A DNA stretch of 47,461 bases from an uncultured Collinsella sp. (lineage in GTDB: Bacteria; Actinomycetota; Coriobacteriia; Coriobacteriales; Coriobacteriaceae), in contig CATVYG010000015.1 of the NCBI GenBank assembly GCA_958348225.1, positions 1 through 47,461 on the forward strand. Reading direction: 5' to 3'. The position numbers were made by a program, and so were the translations under genes. How positions within the stretch are numbered: position 1 is the first letter of the stretch; each line of letters opens with the position of its first letter. The notes beneath the pieces were generated by a model. It saw only the letters and a list, made by a program, of their open reading frames with translations. It was not told the origin of the DNA and searched no databases. Of this stretch, positions 24,461 to 32,147 are shown piece after piece.

Positions 24461-26320
24461 ATGAATCCGTACACTTCCTCCGGTTCGGTCGCCACGATGA
24501 CGGCCAACGTGTCCGGCAACGATAGCCTCAACGACCTGGGAGACGGTCCGCGCCAGCCCGGCGATCCCGAGCGCTATCCCGTGGGTGCGGTGACCCGTCG
24601 CCTGCTGGACTATGTTCGCCCGCACCGCGTCTCGTTTACGGCGTCGTTTGTGAGCGCCGCCATCTCGGTGATCCTGCAACTCTATACGCCCATCCTCATC
24701 GGCGAGGGCATCGACCTTATCGTCGCCGCCGGGCAGGTGGACTTCGATGCGCTGCTGCCGCTCGTTACCAAGCTCGCGATTGTCGTCGTAGGTGCTGCGG
24801 CCTTCCAGTGGCTGCAGGGCTATTGCGTCAACCGTCTGTCCTACGAGACGGTGCGCGACATGCGCGTGGAGGCAAGCGACAAGCTCAGCCGCATGCCGCT
24901 CAGCTTTATCGACAGCCATGCCCACGGCGACCTTATGAGCCGTGTGGTCAACGACGTCGACCAGGTGGGCGACGGTCTGCTGCAGGGCTTTACCCAGCTT
25001 TTCACCGGCGTTATCACCATCGTTGGCACGCTCGCGTTTATGCTCTCCATCAACCTGACCATGACACTTGTGGTGGTGCTCGTCACGCCGCTTTCCATTT
25101 TTGCAGCCGGTGCCATCGCCAAACTCTCCAACAAGAGCTTTACGGCGCAGCAACGCATTCAGGGTCAGCTTGGCGGCCATATCGAGGAATACGTGGGCGA
25201 GCAGAAGCTCGTGGACGCGTTTGCCTATGGTTCCAACGCCCAGCAGCGCTTCGATGCTCTCAACGCTGAGCTCTACGCGGCAGGTGAGCGCGCGCAGTTT
25301 ATGGGTTCGCTCTCTAACCCCGGCACGCGCTTTATCAATAACATCATCTATGCCGTGGTCGCTGTGATCGGCTGCGTGGGCGTGATCACGGGCGTGCCGG
25401 CGGCGCTTACGGTGGGCGGCGTGCAGATTTTCCTGTCCTATGCCAACCAGTACACCAAGCCGTTCAACGAGGTTACCAACGTCATTACGCAGATCCAGAC
25501 GGCGTATGCCTCGGCGCGCCGCATGTTCGCGCTGCTCGATGCGCGCGAGCAGGAGCCCGACGCGTCGGATGCCGGGGAACTTGCCGCCCCGCAGGGCGAG
25601 GTGACCTTTGAACACGTGGACTTTAGCTATGTGCCCGACCGCAAGCTGCTGCAAGATATCTGCATCGAGGCCAAGCCCGGCATGCGCATTGCCCTGGTCG
25701 GCCCCACGGGCTGCGGCAAGACGACGCTCATCAACCTGCTGCTGCGCTTTTACGATATCGATGCCGGCCGCATCGCGGTCGATGGCAAGGCTTCGCGCGA
25801 CTACACGCGCTCGAGCCTGCGCCGTGCCTTTGGCATGGTGCTGCAGGACACCTGGCTGTTCGAGGGCACGGTGGCCCAGAACATTGCCTACGGCTGTCCC
25901 GACGCCACGCGCGAGCAGGTTATCGAAGCCGCCAAGCGCGCGCACGCGCACAAGTTTATCGTGCAGCTGCCGAAAGGCTACGATACGGTCATCGGCGAGG
26001 ACGGCGGCACGTTTAGCCAGGGTCAAAAGCAGCTGCTGTGCATCGCGCGCGTTATGCTCACCGATCCGGCTATCCTGCTGCTGGACGAGGCGACCTCGAG
26101 TATCGACACCCGCACCGAGCTGCAGGTGCAGGCGGCATTCGACGAGCTCATGGCCGGCCGCACAAGCTTTGTGGTGGCGCACCGCCTGTCGACGATTCGC
26201 AACGCCGACTGCATTCTGGTCATGCGCGACGGCGAGATTGTCGAGCGCGGCACGCACGACGAGCTGCTGGCGGCAGGCGGCTTCTACGCCGAGCTCTACT
26301 GCAGCCAGTTTGCCCAGTGA
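24461..26320 (+). CDS. Heterodimeric ABC exporter, catalytic subunit (second pair)
   Basis: 619 residues. Its ATG directly follows the upstream TAA, with AAGGAGG in the end of the upstream gene as ribosome site. About 45 N-terminal polar residues precede six membrane helices. Walker A is GPTGCGKTT (414-422), the signature is FSQGQKQL, the Walker B is LLLDEATSSID with the catalytic Glu, and the switch is VAHRLST. It forms the active partner of the gene before it. No regulator gene is adjacent, unlike the first pair. Substrate is unknown. It lacks the acidic 78-residue extension of its paralogue at 13383-15383. Confidence 0.93.
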   Translation: MNPYTSSGSVATMTANVSGNDSLNDLGDGPRQPGDPERYPVGAVTRRLLDYVRPHRVSFTASFVSAAISVILQLYTPILIGEGIDLIVAAGQVDFDALLPLVTKLAIVVVGAAAFQWLQGYCVNRLSYETVRDMRVEASDKLSRMPLSFIDSHAHGDLMSRVVNDVDQVGDGLLQGFTQLFTGVITIVGTLAFMLSINLTMTLVVVLVTPLSIFAAGAIAKLSNKSFTAQQRIQGQLGGHIEEYVGEQKLVDAFAYGSNAQQRFDALNAELYAAGERAQFMGSLSNPGTRFINNIIYAVVAVIGCVGVITGVPAALTVGGVQIFLSYANQYTKPFNEVTNVITQIQTAYASARRMFALLDAREQEPDASDAGELAAPQGEVTFEHVDFSYVPDRKLLQDICIEAKPGMRIALVGPTGCGKTTLINLLLRFYDIDAGRIAVDGKASRDYTRSSLRRAFGMVLQDTWLFEGTVAQNIAYGCPDATREQVIEAAKRAHAHKFIVQLPKGYDTVIGEDGGTFSQGQKQLLCIARVMLTDPAILLLDEATSSIDTRTELQVQAAFDELMAGRTSFVVAHRLSTIRNADCILVMRDGEIVERGTHDELLAAGGFYAELYCSQFAQ

Positions 26321-26360
26321 GCACGGCCGTGGGGCAAATGAATCAATCGACAGACGGTGG

Positions 26361-26388
26361 TTTACATCTGTCACGTAAGTACTAAGAT
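26361..26388 (+). promoter_or_regulatory. Promoter of the flavodoxin-like gene
   Basis: TTTACA (26361-26366), 16 nt, TAAGAT (26383-26388), giving a leader of about 45-50 nt. Confidence 0.6.
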
Positions 26389-26441
26389 ATTCATCTAATA
26401 AATTGCATTAGTGGCTTTAGTTTTGGGGGAAACGAGGCAAC

Positions 26442-26999
26442 GTGACTATGACGTGCTCTTTGGTGGTTAACAGCAAGAGCGGTAATACCAGGATGGTTTC
26501 GGGTGCGATCAAGCGCGCTCTGCAGGCTGCGGGCGTTGAGTTTGTCCATGCCGCGGCGTTGAGCGACGATGCGGATGCAGATCAGGTTGCGCTCGAGGCG
26601 CAGGGCGCCTGCGCGGCCGACACGGTGCTCGTCGGTTTTTGGTGCGACAAGGGCGCGTGCACGCCTTCGGTTGCCGCGCTGCTCTCCGCTCTGCACGGCA
26701 AGCGCGTTTTCCTGTTTGGCACCTGCGGTTTTGGGGCCGACCAGAGCTATTATCAGCAGATTATCGATCGTGTGACCTCCAATTTGGCTGAGGATGCCGA
26801 GCTTGCGGGTTGGGCGATGTGCCAGGGCAAGATGGGCCCTGCCGTAAAGCAGCGCTACGAGGCCATGCTCGAGCAAGATCCCGACAATGTCCGCTTTAAG
26901 ATGCTGCTCGATAACTGGGTCGCCGCAAAGGATCACCCCACCAAGGAAGATCTGGACAACATGGCTGCAGCCGCCAAAAAGGCCGTGCTGGGGGAGTAG
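26442..26999 (+). CDS. Flavodoxin-family protein
   Basis: 185 residues with a flavodoxin-like alpha/beta pattern. The FMN phosphate loop is NSKSGNTR (residues 10-17); later TVLVGFWCDKGACTPS, HGKRVFLFGTCGFG and a C-terminal helical part follow. The flavodoxin-family members nearest in style are stand-alone electron carriers in gut anaerobes. The partner oxidoreductase is not adjacent. GTG 26442 is 4 nt from GAGG and ATG 26448 is 10 nt from it, so the exact start is uncertain by two residues. It has its own promoter and is separated by 42 bp from a large hairpin element. Confidence 0.85.
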   Translation: MTMTCSLVVNSKSGNTRMVSGAIKRALQAAGVEFVHAAALSDDADADQVALEAQGACAADTVLVGFWCDKGACTPSVAALLSALHGKRVFLFGTCGFGADQSYYQQIIDRVTSNLAEDAELAGWAMCQGKMGPAVKQRYEAMLEQDPDNVRFKMLLDNWVAAKDHPTKEDLDNMAAAAKKAVLGE

Positions 27000-27041
27000 C
27001 TCTCATCGCTGACGGCGGTCGATCCATCTTTCTAAATGAAA

Positions 27042-27170
27042 CGTCCTCCCGGGCGTCGGGGCACGAAGTTCCCTGCTCTACAGTCCTGCGCAAGACGAAG
27101 GCCACATTAAGTGGCCTTCTTTGCGTGCGGAACTCGCGATGAACTTCGTGCCCCGCCGTCCGGGAGGACG
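27042..27170 (-). repeat. Hairpin element A (minus-strand orientation)
   Basis: The outer arms 27042-27070 and 27142-27170 pair at 27 of 29 positions, with one of the two exceptions a G-U. An inner stem GAAGGCCAC/GTGGCCTTC (27097-27105, 27111-27119) closes on ATTAA, with GCGCAA/TTGCGT pairing below it. Read on the minus strand its internal segments CATCGCGAGTTCCGCACG, CACTTAATGTG, GCAGGACTGT and GAGCAGGG are identical to those of element B at 31997-32127. It could be an RNA structure after the flavodoxin gene or a DNA element. Confidence 0.85.
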
Positions 27171-27230
27171 CCTCTTTATTGATGGGAGGCCTGATAGGTC
27201 GATGGTTCCGTGCCCGGATGCGTCCAAAGT

Positions 27231-27554
27231 GGGACGGGCTTTCCGGATGGGCAGGCTTTCGAAAAATGCGTCCCGGAATTTGCCTTTGGAATGGGACGTA
27301 GTTTCCCGTTGAGGTGCTTTGCGGAAAGTGCATCCCACTCTGGGCGGTCGAAGTGGGACACACTTTCCCAAAGGCGCTCCAACGGGAAATTGCGTCCCAT
27401 TATTCGGTCAAGAAACGGGATGCATTTTCCCAATGAGAGCAAAACCGGAAAATGCATCCCACAATCAGCCCTCAAAGTGGGACGCCGTTTCCCGATGAGG
27501 CACTCGACGGAAAATACATCCCAGAAATGGCCTTTGAGCTGGGATAAGATTTCC
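27231..27554. repeat. 62-bp-period array of alternating inverted 15-mers
   Basis: Forward 15-mers of the form GGGAYGnnnTTTCC(C/G) start at 27231, 27293, 27355, 27417, 27479 and 27541, exactly 62 bp apart. Reverse copies (GGAAAnnnCRTCCC) end at 27274, 27336, 27398, 27460 and 27522, again 62 bp apart. Spacers are 14-16 nt (forward to reverse) and always 18 nt (reverse to forward). The spacers are only loosely similar between units, yet lengths never drift. Each unit can fold on itself; unit 4 (27417-27460) has a perfect 14-bp stem. No cas genes or CRISPR-like direct repeats are present. Confidence 0.9.
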
Positions 27555-27677
27555 GCGGCATCTCGGATTCTCAAAAATGAGACACGCCGTTGGCGAAAAT
27601 GAGACGCGTGATATCGGGCATCGGACGTATCATTTGTAAAAATGAGTCCACTCCACTCGAGTAAAGGGAGGTCCCTC

Positions 27678-30600
27678 ATGTACGTTCCACACCCCCGTAT
27701 CCGTAGGCTGTCGAAAATCCCGCTTGTTGGGACGGCGGCGCTTGCTGCGTTGATCGCCACGAGCGTCGCCTGCTTCACGGCCACGCCCCAGGTTGCCCAG
27801 GCGGCAGACGCGCCCGCAATCACCGATATGACCGAGCAGGATTATCAAGCCCTGGGTCTGGGCACGAGCGAGGACATTCCGGCCGATACCGTTGGCCCCT
27901 ATTCCACTGATACCCCCACGACGTTTGCCACGCGCAGCGAGGTCTATATGGCAGCTAACGGTAGCCATGGCAATCGCTACACTCTGCGCGACAAGCTCGA
28001 GAACGTCGAGCGCGGTGACATTGGCGGCAGCAGCAAACTCACCGATGGCTATGGAAGTGTGTGGGGCGCCGCAAAGTTCTGGCAAAACGTCAACAACTTC
28101 GATACGAACAGCGATCTCTACAAGCATAGCGACTACGGTGGCGGCACCTGGTCGTACCTAAGCAACAATGAGTCCTCAACAGTACTCGCCAACGACAACA
28201 ACGGTTTCTCGGGCATTCACGCCACGAGTGTTGAGTTCTGCAGCGACGCCAGCACGGGCAAAAAGAGCCGCGTTGCCGAGCTCCGTGCCTACGGCGACAG
28301 TTCCTCCACGACGATTGACGGCAAGTCATACGCCGGAAAGGTTGAGCTGGTCCTCTACTCGTTTAGCAACGGGCGTACGCGCACTCTCGACACACACCTG
28401 CCGGTGACGGTCAACACTAATATGATGTACGAAGGCCGTTTTAAGTACCTGGATGCCGGTTACCTGCAAGAGCACGACGCCGTCTTTGATGTCGAGGCGG
28501 GCGATGTCGATGGCGACGGCGTCGACGAGCTTTTTGTCTACGCGGGCTGCTATGTCGACGAGAACGGCGTGCGCAAGGCTGTAGTCGACATGTATGACTT
28601 GGAGGGCGGCAACTGGAAGCAAAGCGTCGTCAAGATCGATGCCGGTAACGCCGCGGACTACACCACGCACAACAAGGGCGGGAACGACTCCTGGACGCAG
28701 CTTCAGTCAGCTCCTGTCGTTTCGCTAGCGGCCGGCGACCTCGATCGCGATTTTTGCGATGACCTCGCCATCGTGGTCTCGGCACCCTACGGCAAGAAGA
28801 ATATTGATAAGTCGACGCATTGCGAGCTGTTTTCGTGGGATGCATCCAAGGGTGCGCTCGTCCATGTCGATGCTCTGGGCGACGCGGGCGCAATCTCCCT
28901 CTCCGCGAACGGCAAGACCATGGTCGCTGCGAATGCGACGTTCGGCACGTTTGCCGCCTACGATGAAGAAGGAAAGAAGACGGGTGAAACCGTCACGGGC
29001 CTTATTCTTGCGGGCTATGACTGGCAACGCAGCGCTTTTGATTACGGCGCTTCTGACGGCAGCAAGGGGCTGTACGGCGCGCTGTACCGCTACGCGTATT
29101 TTGACTCGGAGTCTGGCGAGTTCAAGCTTTCCGATTGTAAGGAATACAGAGACGGGCTCCTCGCCTCCTATGGGCTGATGCATGTGCCCAACAGCGCATG
29201 GAAGGATAGCGCTCAGGATAAGCGCTATCCGTGCACCTTGGCGCCTATTGCCCTTGCCACTGCCAACCTTGACGGCCTGTCCGAGCAGCTGGCGGTCGAC
29301 GAGGTGCTCGTGGGCGGCGATGTGTTCCGCGACTTTGCCTGCAACACGGCACAGAGCGGGGCTCAGGGCTTGGGGTCCATGGTCGGAACCATGAGCATGA
29401 GCGGTCAGCAATACAACAGCAGCAACAAGCATGACCACAAGGGTATAGAGCAGGTGTGGATCAGCGACGTCAAGGCGGGCAGCGTCTCGGGTTCGGACCG
29501 CTATAACGAGAGCTTTATCGCCGTGGTGGGCAAGCACCGCGACGAGGACCTGCGCAAGAACGATGACTACTATTGGATGACCGCCTCGCATTTTTCGCTC
29601 GACGAGAACGGAAAGGTGCGCCGCGGCGAGGAGCAGGTGATTAGCGAGAGCAACCGTCGCGGCACTACCTACGGCACATTTATCTCGCTCGCGCTGCCCG
29701 ACGTCGACAACGACAGCGTCAAGATCACGTACAAGGACCGCTACAAGGTCTATACCAACCCGCGCGTGCTTGCCGTGCTGCAGGATGCGCCCTATGTTGA
29801 GGATCTGGAGCAGGCATACGGCTATCTGGTGTTGGGCGGCACGTCATACGGAGAGGAAAAGGGCACGGGGACATCCCAGGGCTATACCATTGGCGCCGAG
29901 TTGGGCGTTGCCGTCGAGGTGCAGACCGGTCCGCCCCTGGTCGCGATGAATGCTTCAGTCGATTTTGCCGCCGAGGGATGCTATGACTACCGGAGCGAGC
30001 GCACGGTCAGCGCAAGCGTAAGCTATGAGTCGCATGCCGGCGAGGGTGACAAGGCCGTGCTCTACACGATTCCGATGGTCTATTACGAGTATGAGATCGA
30101 AAATGAGGAAACTGGTGGCAAGGGCGTGATGGCGGCGCCCGTGTCGCTCGGCGCGCAGACCTCGGTCGTTAATGTCGAGGCCTATGACCGCATTGCCAAA
30201 CAGCACAATATGACGCCGCTCAGCTACTTTTTGACCAACCGGTCGGGAGAACCCGGAACCTATCAAACGACGCTCAACGGCGAGACTCCCGTTGGGGATT
30301 CCTTTGGCCTGGGCAAGCCTGGCGTAACGCGCGCCTACACGCACGATGGGTTTAACGGCGCCGCCGCGCAGTCGGGGGCGAGCATTGAGCAGACCATCGA
30401 AGTCGAGGAGGGCAAGGAGCAGGAGCTCGAGCTCGGCTTGACGCTGAACGGCAGCGTTGTCATGGGCGCGAAGCTCGCAAAGCACGAGTTGTTTGGCGGC
30501 CTGTGCTTTGGTGCCAACGCCGGCTTTACTACGGGTAACTCCTCGAGTGAATCGACCGAATACGGCGGCACCGTCGACAACCTGCCCGAGGCCGCGCAGG

Positions 30601-31766
30601 GCAAGTACGGTTTTGTGTGGCGTCTGGGCGTCAACGCGGTGGATGTCGACAAGTTCGAGGCAGACTCGGGCGACAAGCTCGGCACCAAGGACACCGACCA
30701 GTTCTGGATCGTGGGCTATGACGTTAAGGACGTCGAGATGCCCGACGCGCCGGCCGTGACGGGCTTTACGGCAAACGCCGTCGATTCGACCAGCGTTACG
30801 TTTAGCTGGGACGACGTACTCGCAAACAAGAGTGGCTTTAGCTACGGCGTGGGCATGCTGCAGAGCAATGCGGCGGATGTGGTCGTCAATAGCTGGAAGA
30901 TTGCCGACAACACGCAGACCTCGCTCAAGTGGGATGGGCTGCAGCCCAATACGGAGTATCGATTCGCCATCGCCGCCGTTAAGAATGGATCCACGACCGA
31001 AACAGGTATTCGCTCGGCAATCATCACGGTCAAGACCATGCCCGATGGCATGACGATGACCGTGAGCGGACCTGCGGCGGATGCTGCGGAGGGGTCGGAT
31101 CTTGGATACGACTCTTCGGTTGAGCGCACGGCGGGAAGCCACCTGACGCTCTCGGCGATTGGCCATGTGAAGCAACTCGGTGCCGACGATAGCGAAACAG
31201 GGCTGGCACCGACCTATATGTGGTACCGCAAGGGCCGCGGCGAGACAGAGTTTAAGCTCGTGGGTGCCGATGGCAACCTCGCGGCTGGAACGGCCTCAAA
31301 GCTCGAGATTGACCTGACCGCAGACGATGACGGTGCGCAGTATTACTGCCACGTGGGATACAACGACGTGGGCCTCGACACCGGCACGACGCTCGTGAAT
31401 ATCGAGGCCGAGGAGACGGCGCCCACAACGGTGAACGCCACCCCGATCCGCACGCGCCGCCTGTTCTCACAGGCAAGTGCGGGCGCCAAGAAGTTCCTGG
31501 ACCATACGCTGGTAAACACCGCCGGCCCAACCGATTCCGAAGGCTCAAAGGACCCCGAGACTCCTGAGACCCCGACGAACCCGGACAAGCCCAAGTCCGA
31601 TAGCGGAACTAAGACCGACACCAAGACCAAGACTACGACCACGGCCAAGAACCTCGCAAACACCGGCGATCAAACATTCGCCCTGGTCGCCACCGCTGCA
31701 GCAGCAGGCATCATCCTAGTGGCAATAGCCCTCGTCATGTTGGCTAAACGCCGCAAGAACCACTAG
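27678..31766 (+). CDS. Large LAxTG wall-anchored surface protein with FG-GAP-like and FN3 segments
   Basis: 1362 residues; the start ATG has AAGGGAGG upstream. A signal peptide (residues 1-42, cleavage after AQA) leads into ~1270 outside residues. Calcium-binding-like FG-GAP/VCBS loops are seen at ~276 (DVDGDGVDELF) and ~354 (DLDRDFCDDLA), with DVDNDS further on. A middle region with alternating polar and nonpolar residues (for example ASVDFAAEG and RTVSASVSYES) suggests long beta hairpins. An FN3 domain spans about 1022-1118, then an Ig-like segment with YYCHVGY. A Pro/Thr/Lys-rich wall spacer precedes the sorting signal LANTG (1326-1330), a hydrophobic helix and the tail KRRKNH, which suit a class E-type sortase. 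Function is unknown; adhesion or carbohydrate binding is likely for such architecture. Confidence 0.88.
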   Translation: MYVPHPRIRRLSKIPLVGTAALAALIATSVACFTATPQVAQAADAPAITDMTEQDYQALGLGTSEDIPADTVGPYSTDTPTTFATRSEVYMAANGSHGNRYTLRDKLENVERGDIGGSSKLTDGYGSVWGAAKFWQNVNNFDTNSDLYKHSDYGGGTWSYLSNNESSTVLANDNNGFSGIHATSVEFCSDASTGKKSRVAELRAYGDSSSTTIDGKSYAGKVELVLYSFSNGRTRTLDTHLPVTVNTNMMYEGRFKYLDAGYLQEHDAVFDVEAGDVDGDGVDELFVYAGCYVDENGVRKAVVDMYDLEGGNWKQSVVKIDAGNAADYTTHNKGGNDSWTQLQSAPVVSLAAGDLDRDFCDDLAIVVSAPYGKKNIDKSTHCELFSWDASKGALVHVDALGDAGAISLSANGKTMVAANATFGTFAAYDEEGKKTGETVTGLILAGYDWQRSAFDYGASDGSKGLYGALYRYAYFDSESGEFKLSDCKEYRDGLLASYGLMHVPNSAWKDSAQDKRYPCTLAPIALATANLDGLSEQLAVDEVLVGGDVFRDFACNTAQSGAQGLGSMVGTMSMSGQQYNSSNKHDHKGIEQVWISDVKAGSVSGSDRYNESFIAVVGKHRDEDLRKNDDYYWMTASHFSLDENGKVRRGEEQVISESNRRGTTYGTFISLALPDVDNDSVKITYKDRYKVYTNPRVLAVLQDAPYVEDLEQAYGYLVLGGTSYGEEKGTGTSQGYTIGAELGVAVEVQTGPPLVAMNASVDFAAEGCYDYRSERTVSASVSYESHAGEGDKAVLYTIPMVYYEYEIENEETGGKGVMAAPVSLGAQTSVVNVEAYDRIAKQHNMTPLSYFLTNRSGEPGTYQTTLNGETPVGDSFGLGKPGVTRAYTHDGFNGAAAQSGASIEQTIEVEEGKEQELELGLTLNGSVVMGAKLAKHELFGGLCFGANAGFTTGNSSSESTEYGGTVDNLPEAAQGKYGFVWRLGVNAVDVDKFEADSGDKLGTKDTDQFWIVGYDVKDVEMPDAPAVTGFTANAVDSTSVTFSWDDVLANKSGFSYGVGMLQSNAADVVVNSWKIADNTQTSLKWDGLQPNTEYRFAIAAVKNGSTTETGIRSAIITVKTMPDGMTMTVSGPAADAAEGSDLGYDSSVERTAGSHLTLSAIGHVKQLGADDSETGLAPTYMWYRKGRGETEFKLVGADGNLAAGTASKLEIDLTADDDGAQYYCHVGYNDVGLDTGTTLVNIEAEETAPTTVNATPIRTRRLFSQASAGAKKFLDHTLVNTAGPTDSEGSKDPETPETPTNPDKPKSDSGTKTDTKTKTTTTAKNLANTGDQTFALVATAAAAGIILVAIALVMLAKRRKNH

Positions 31767-31793
31767 CCATCAGCAGGGGGCAACGGCAAACCA

Positions 31794-31831
31794 AAAACCC
31801 GGGTAGCCAACCACCAGGCTACCCGGGTTTT
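31794..31831. terminator. Intrinsic terminator of the surface-protein gene
   Basis: AAAACCCGGGTAGCC/GGCTACCCGGGTTTT, a perfect 15-bp stem with an 8-nt loop and A/T ends, usable from both sides. Confidence 0.88.
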
Positions 31832-31854
31832 CTATCGAGCAAAGACTCGGCAAC

Positions 31855-31902
31855 CGGAAACTACATCCCATTCCAACGTCAGATTCCGGGACGCGCTTTC
31901 CG
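31855..31902. repeat. Downstream pair of array 15-mers
   Basis: Reverse copy CGGAAACTACATCCC (31855-31869), an 18-nt spacer, and forward copy GGGACGCGCTTTCCG (31888-31902). Motif, order and spacer length match the reverse-to-forward junctions of the array at 27231-27554. Confidence 0.8.
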
Positions 31903-31910
31903 CAAACACA

Positions 31911-31933
31911 GAAGGCCACACAACGTGGCCTTC
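31911..31933. repeat. Small hairpin with the inner stem of element A
   Basis: GAAGGCCAC-ACAAC-GTGGCCTTC. The same 9-bp stem forms the core of element A at 27097-27119, where the loop is ATTAA. It may be the remnant of a third hairpin element. Confidence 0.7.
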
Positions 31934-31996
31934 AACTCATCTATATCTATATATGTTGCAGATACTCCCAAGACAAGCCACGTCCCAACAACAAGG

Positions 31997-32127
31997 CGTC
32001 TGCCCGGCGGCGCGGAATGTAAGGTTCATCGCGAGTTCCGCACGAGCCGGAGAGCACTTAATGTGCTCTCCGTGCGAGCAGGACTGTCCGAGCAGGGAAC
32101 CTTACGTTCCGCGCCGCCGGGCAGACG
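31997..32127 (+). repeat. Hairpin element B (plus-strand orientation)
   Basis: The outer arms 31997-32026 and 32098-32127 pair at 29 of 30 positions, the exception being a G-U. The inner stem GAGAGCAC/GTGCTCTC closes on TTAAT. Arm and inner-stem sequences differ from element A, but the internal segments listed for element A are shared. It ends 20 bp from the stop codon of the LTA-synthase-family gene. Confidence 0.85.
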
Positions 32128-32147
32128 AACCAGTTATGAGCGACCCG

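Larger units (their letters stand above)
27000..27677. other. Repeat-filled 678-bp gap upstream of the surface-protein gene
   Basis: No coding frame here looks real. The gap holds hairpin element A (27042-27170), the 62-bp-period array (27231-27554), and three AAAATGAGAC/T-type short direct repeats near 27574, 27595 and 27637. The surface-protein promoter must lie near its right end; TATCAT (27628-27633) is a weak -10 candidate. Confidence 0.75.
31767..32147. other. Repeat-filled gap between two convergent genes
   Basis: 381 bp without a gene. It contains a terminator (31794-31831), a pair of the 15-mers of the upstream array (31855-31902), a small hairpin (31911-31933) and hairpin element B (31997-32127). 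Confidence 0.75.

Noticed and set aside
23771..26374. 867-residue minus-strand open frame opposite the second ABC pair
   Set aside because: It is low-complexity His/Arg/Ala-rich antisense, while the plus strand encodes two textbook ABC subunits.
27231..27554. CRISPR array
   Set aside because: The repeats alternate in orientation, are only ~15 bp, and the spacers are 14-18 nt and resemble each other between units. No cas gene lies nearby.
27042..32127. Phase-variable invertible segment with elements A and B as recombination sites
   Set aside because: The elements are inverted and share internal blocks, but the arms differ and no site-specific recombinase gene is near. The idea is left open under the cassette finding rather than claimed.
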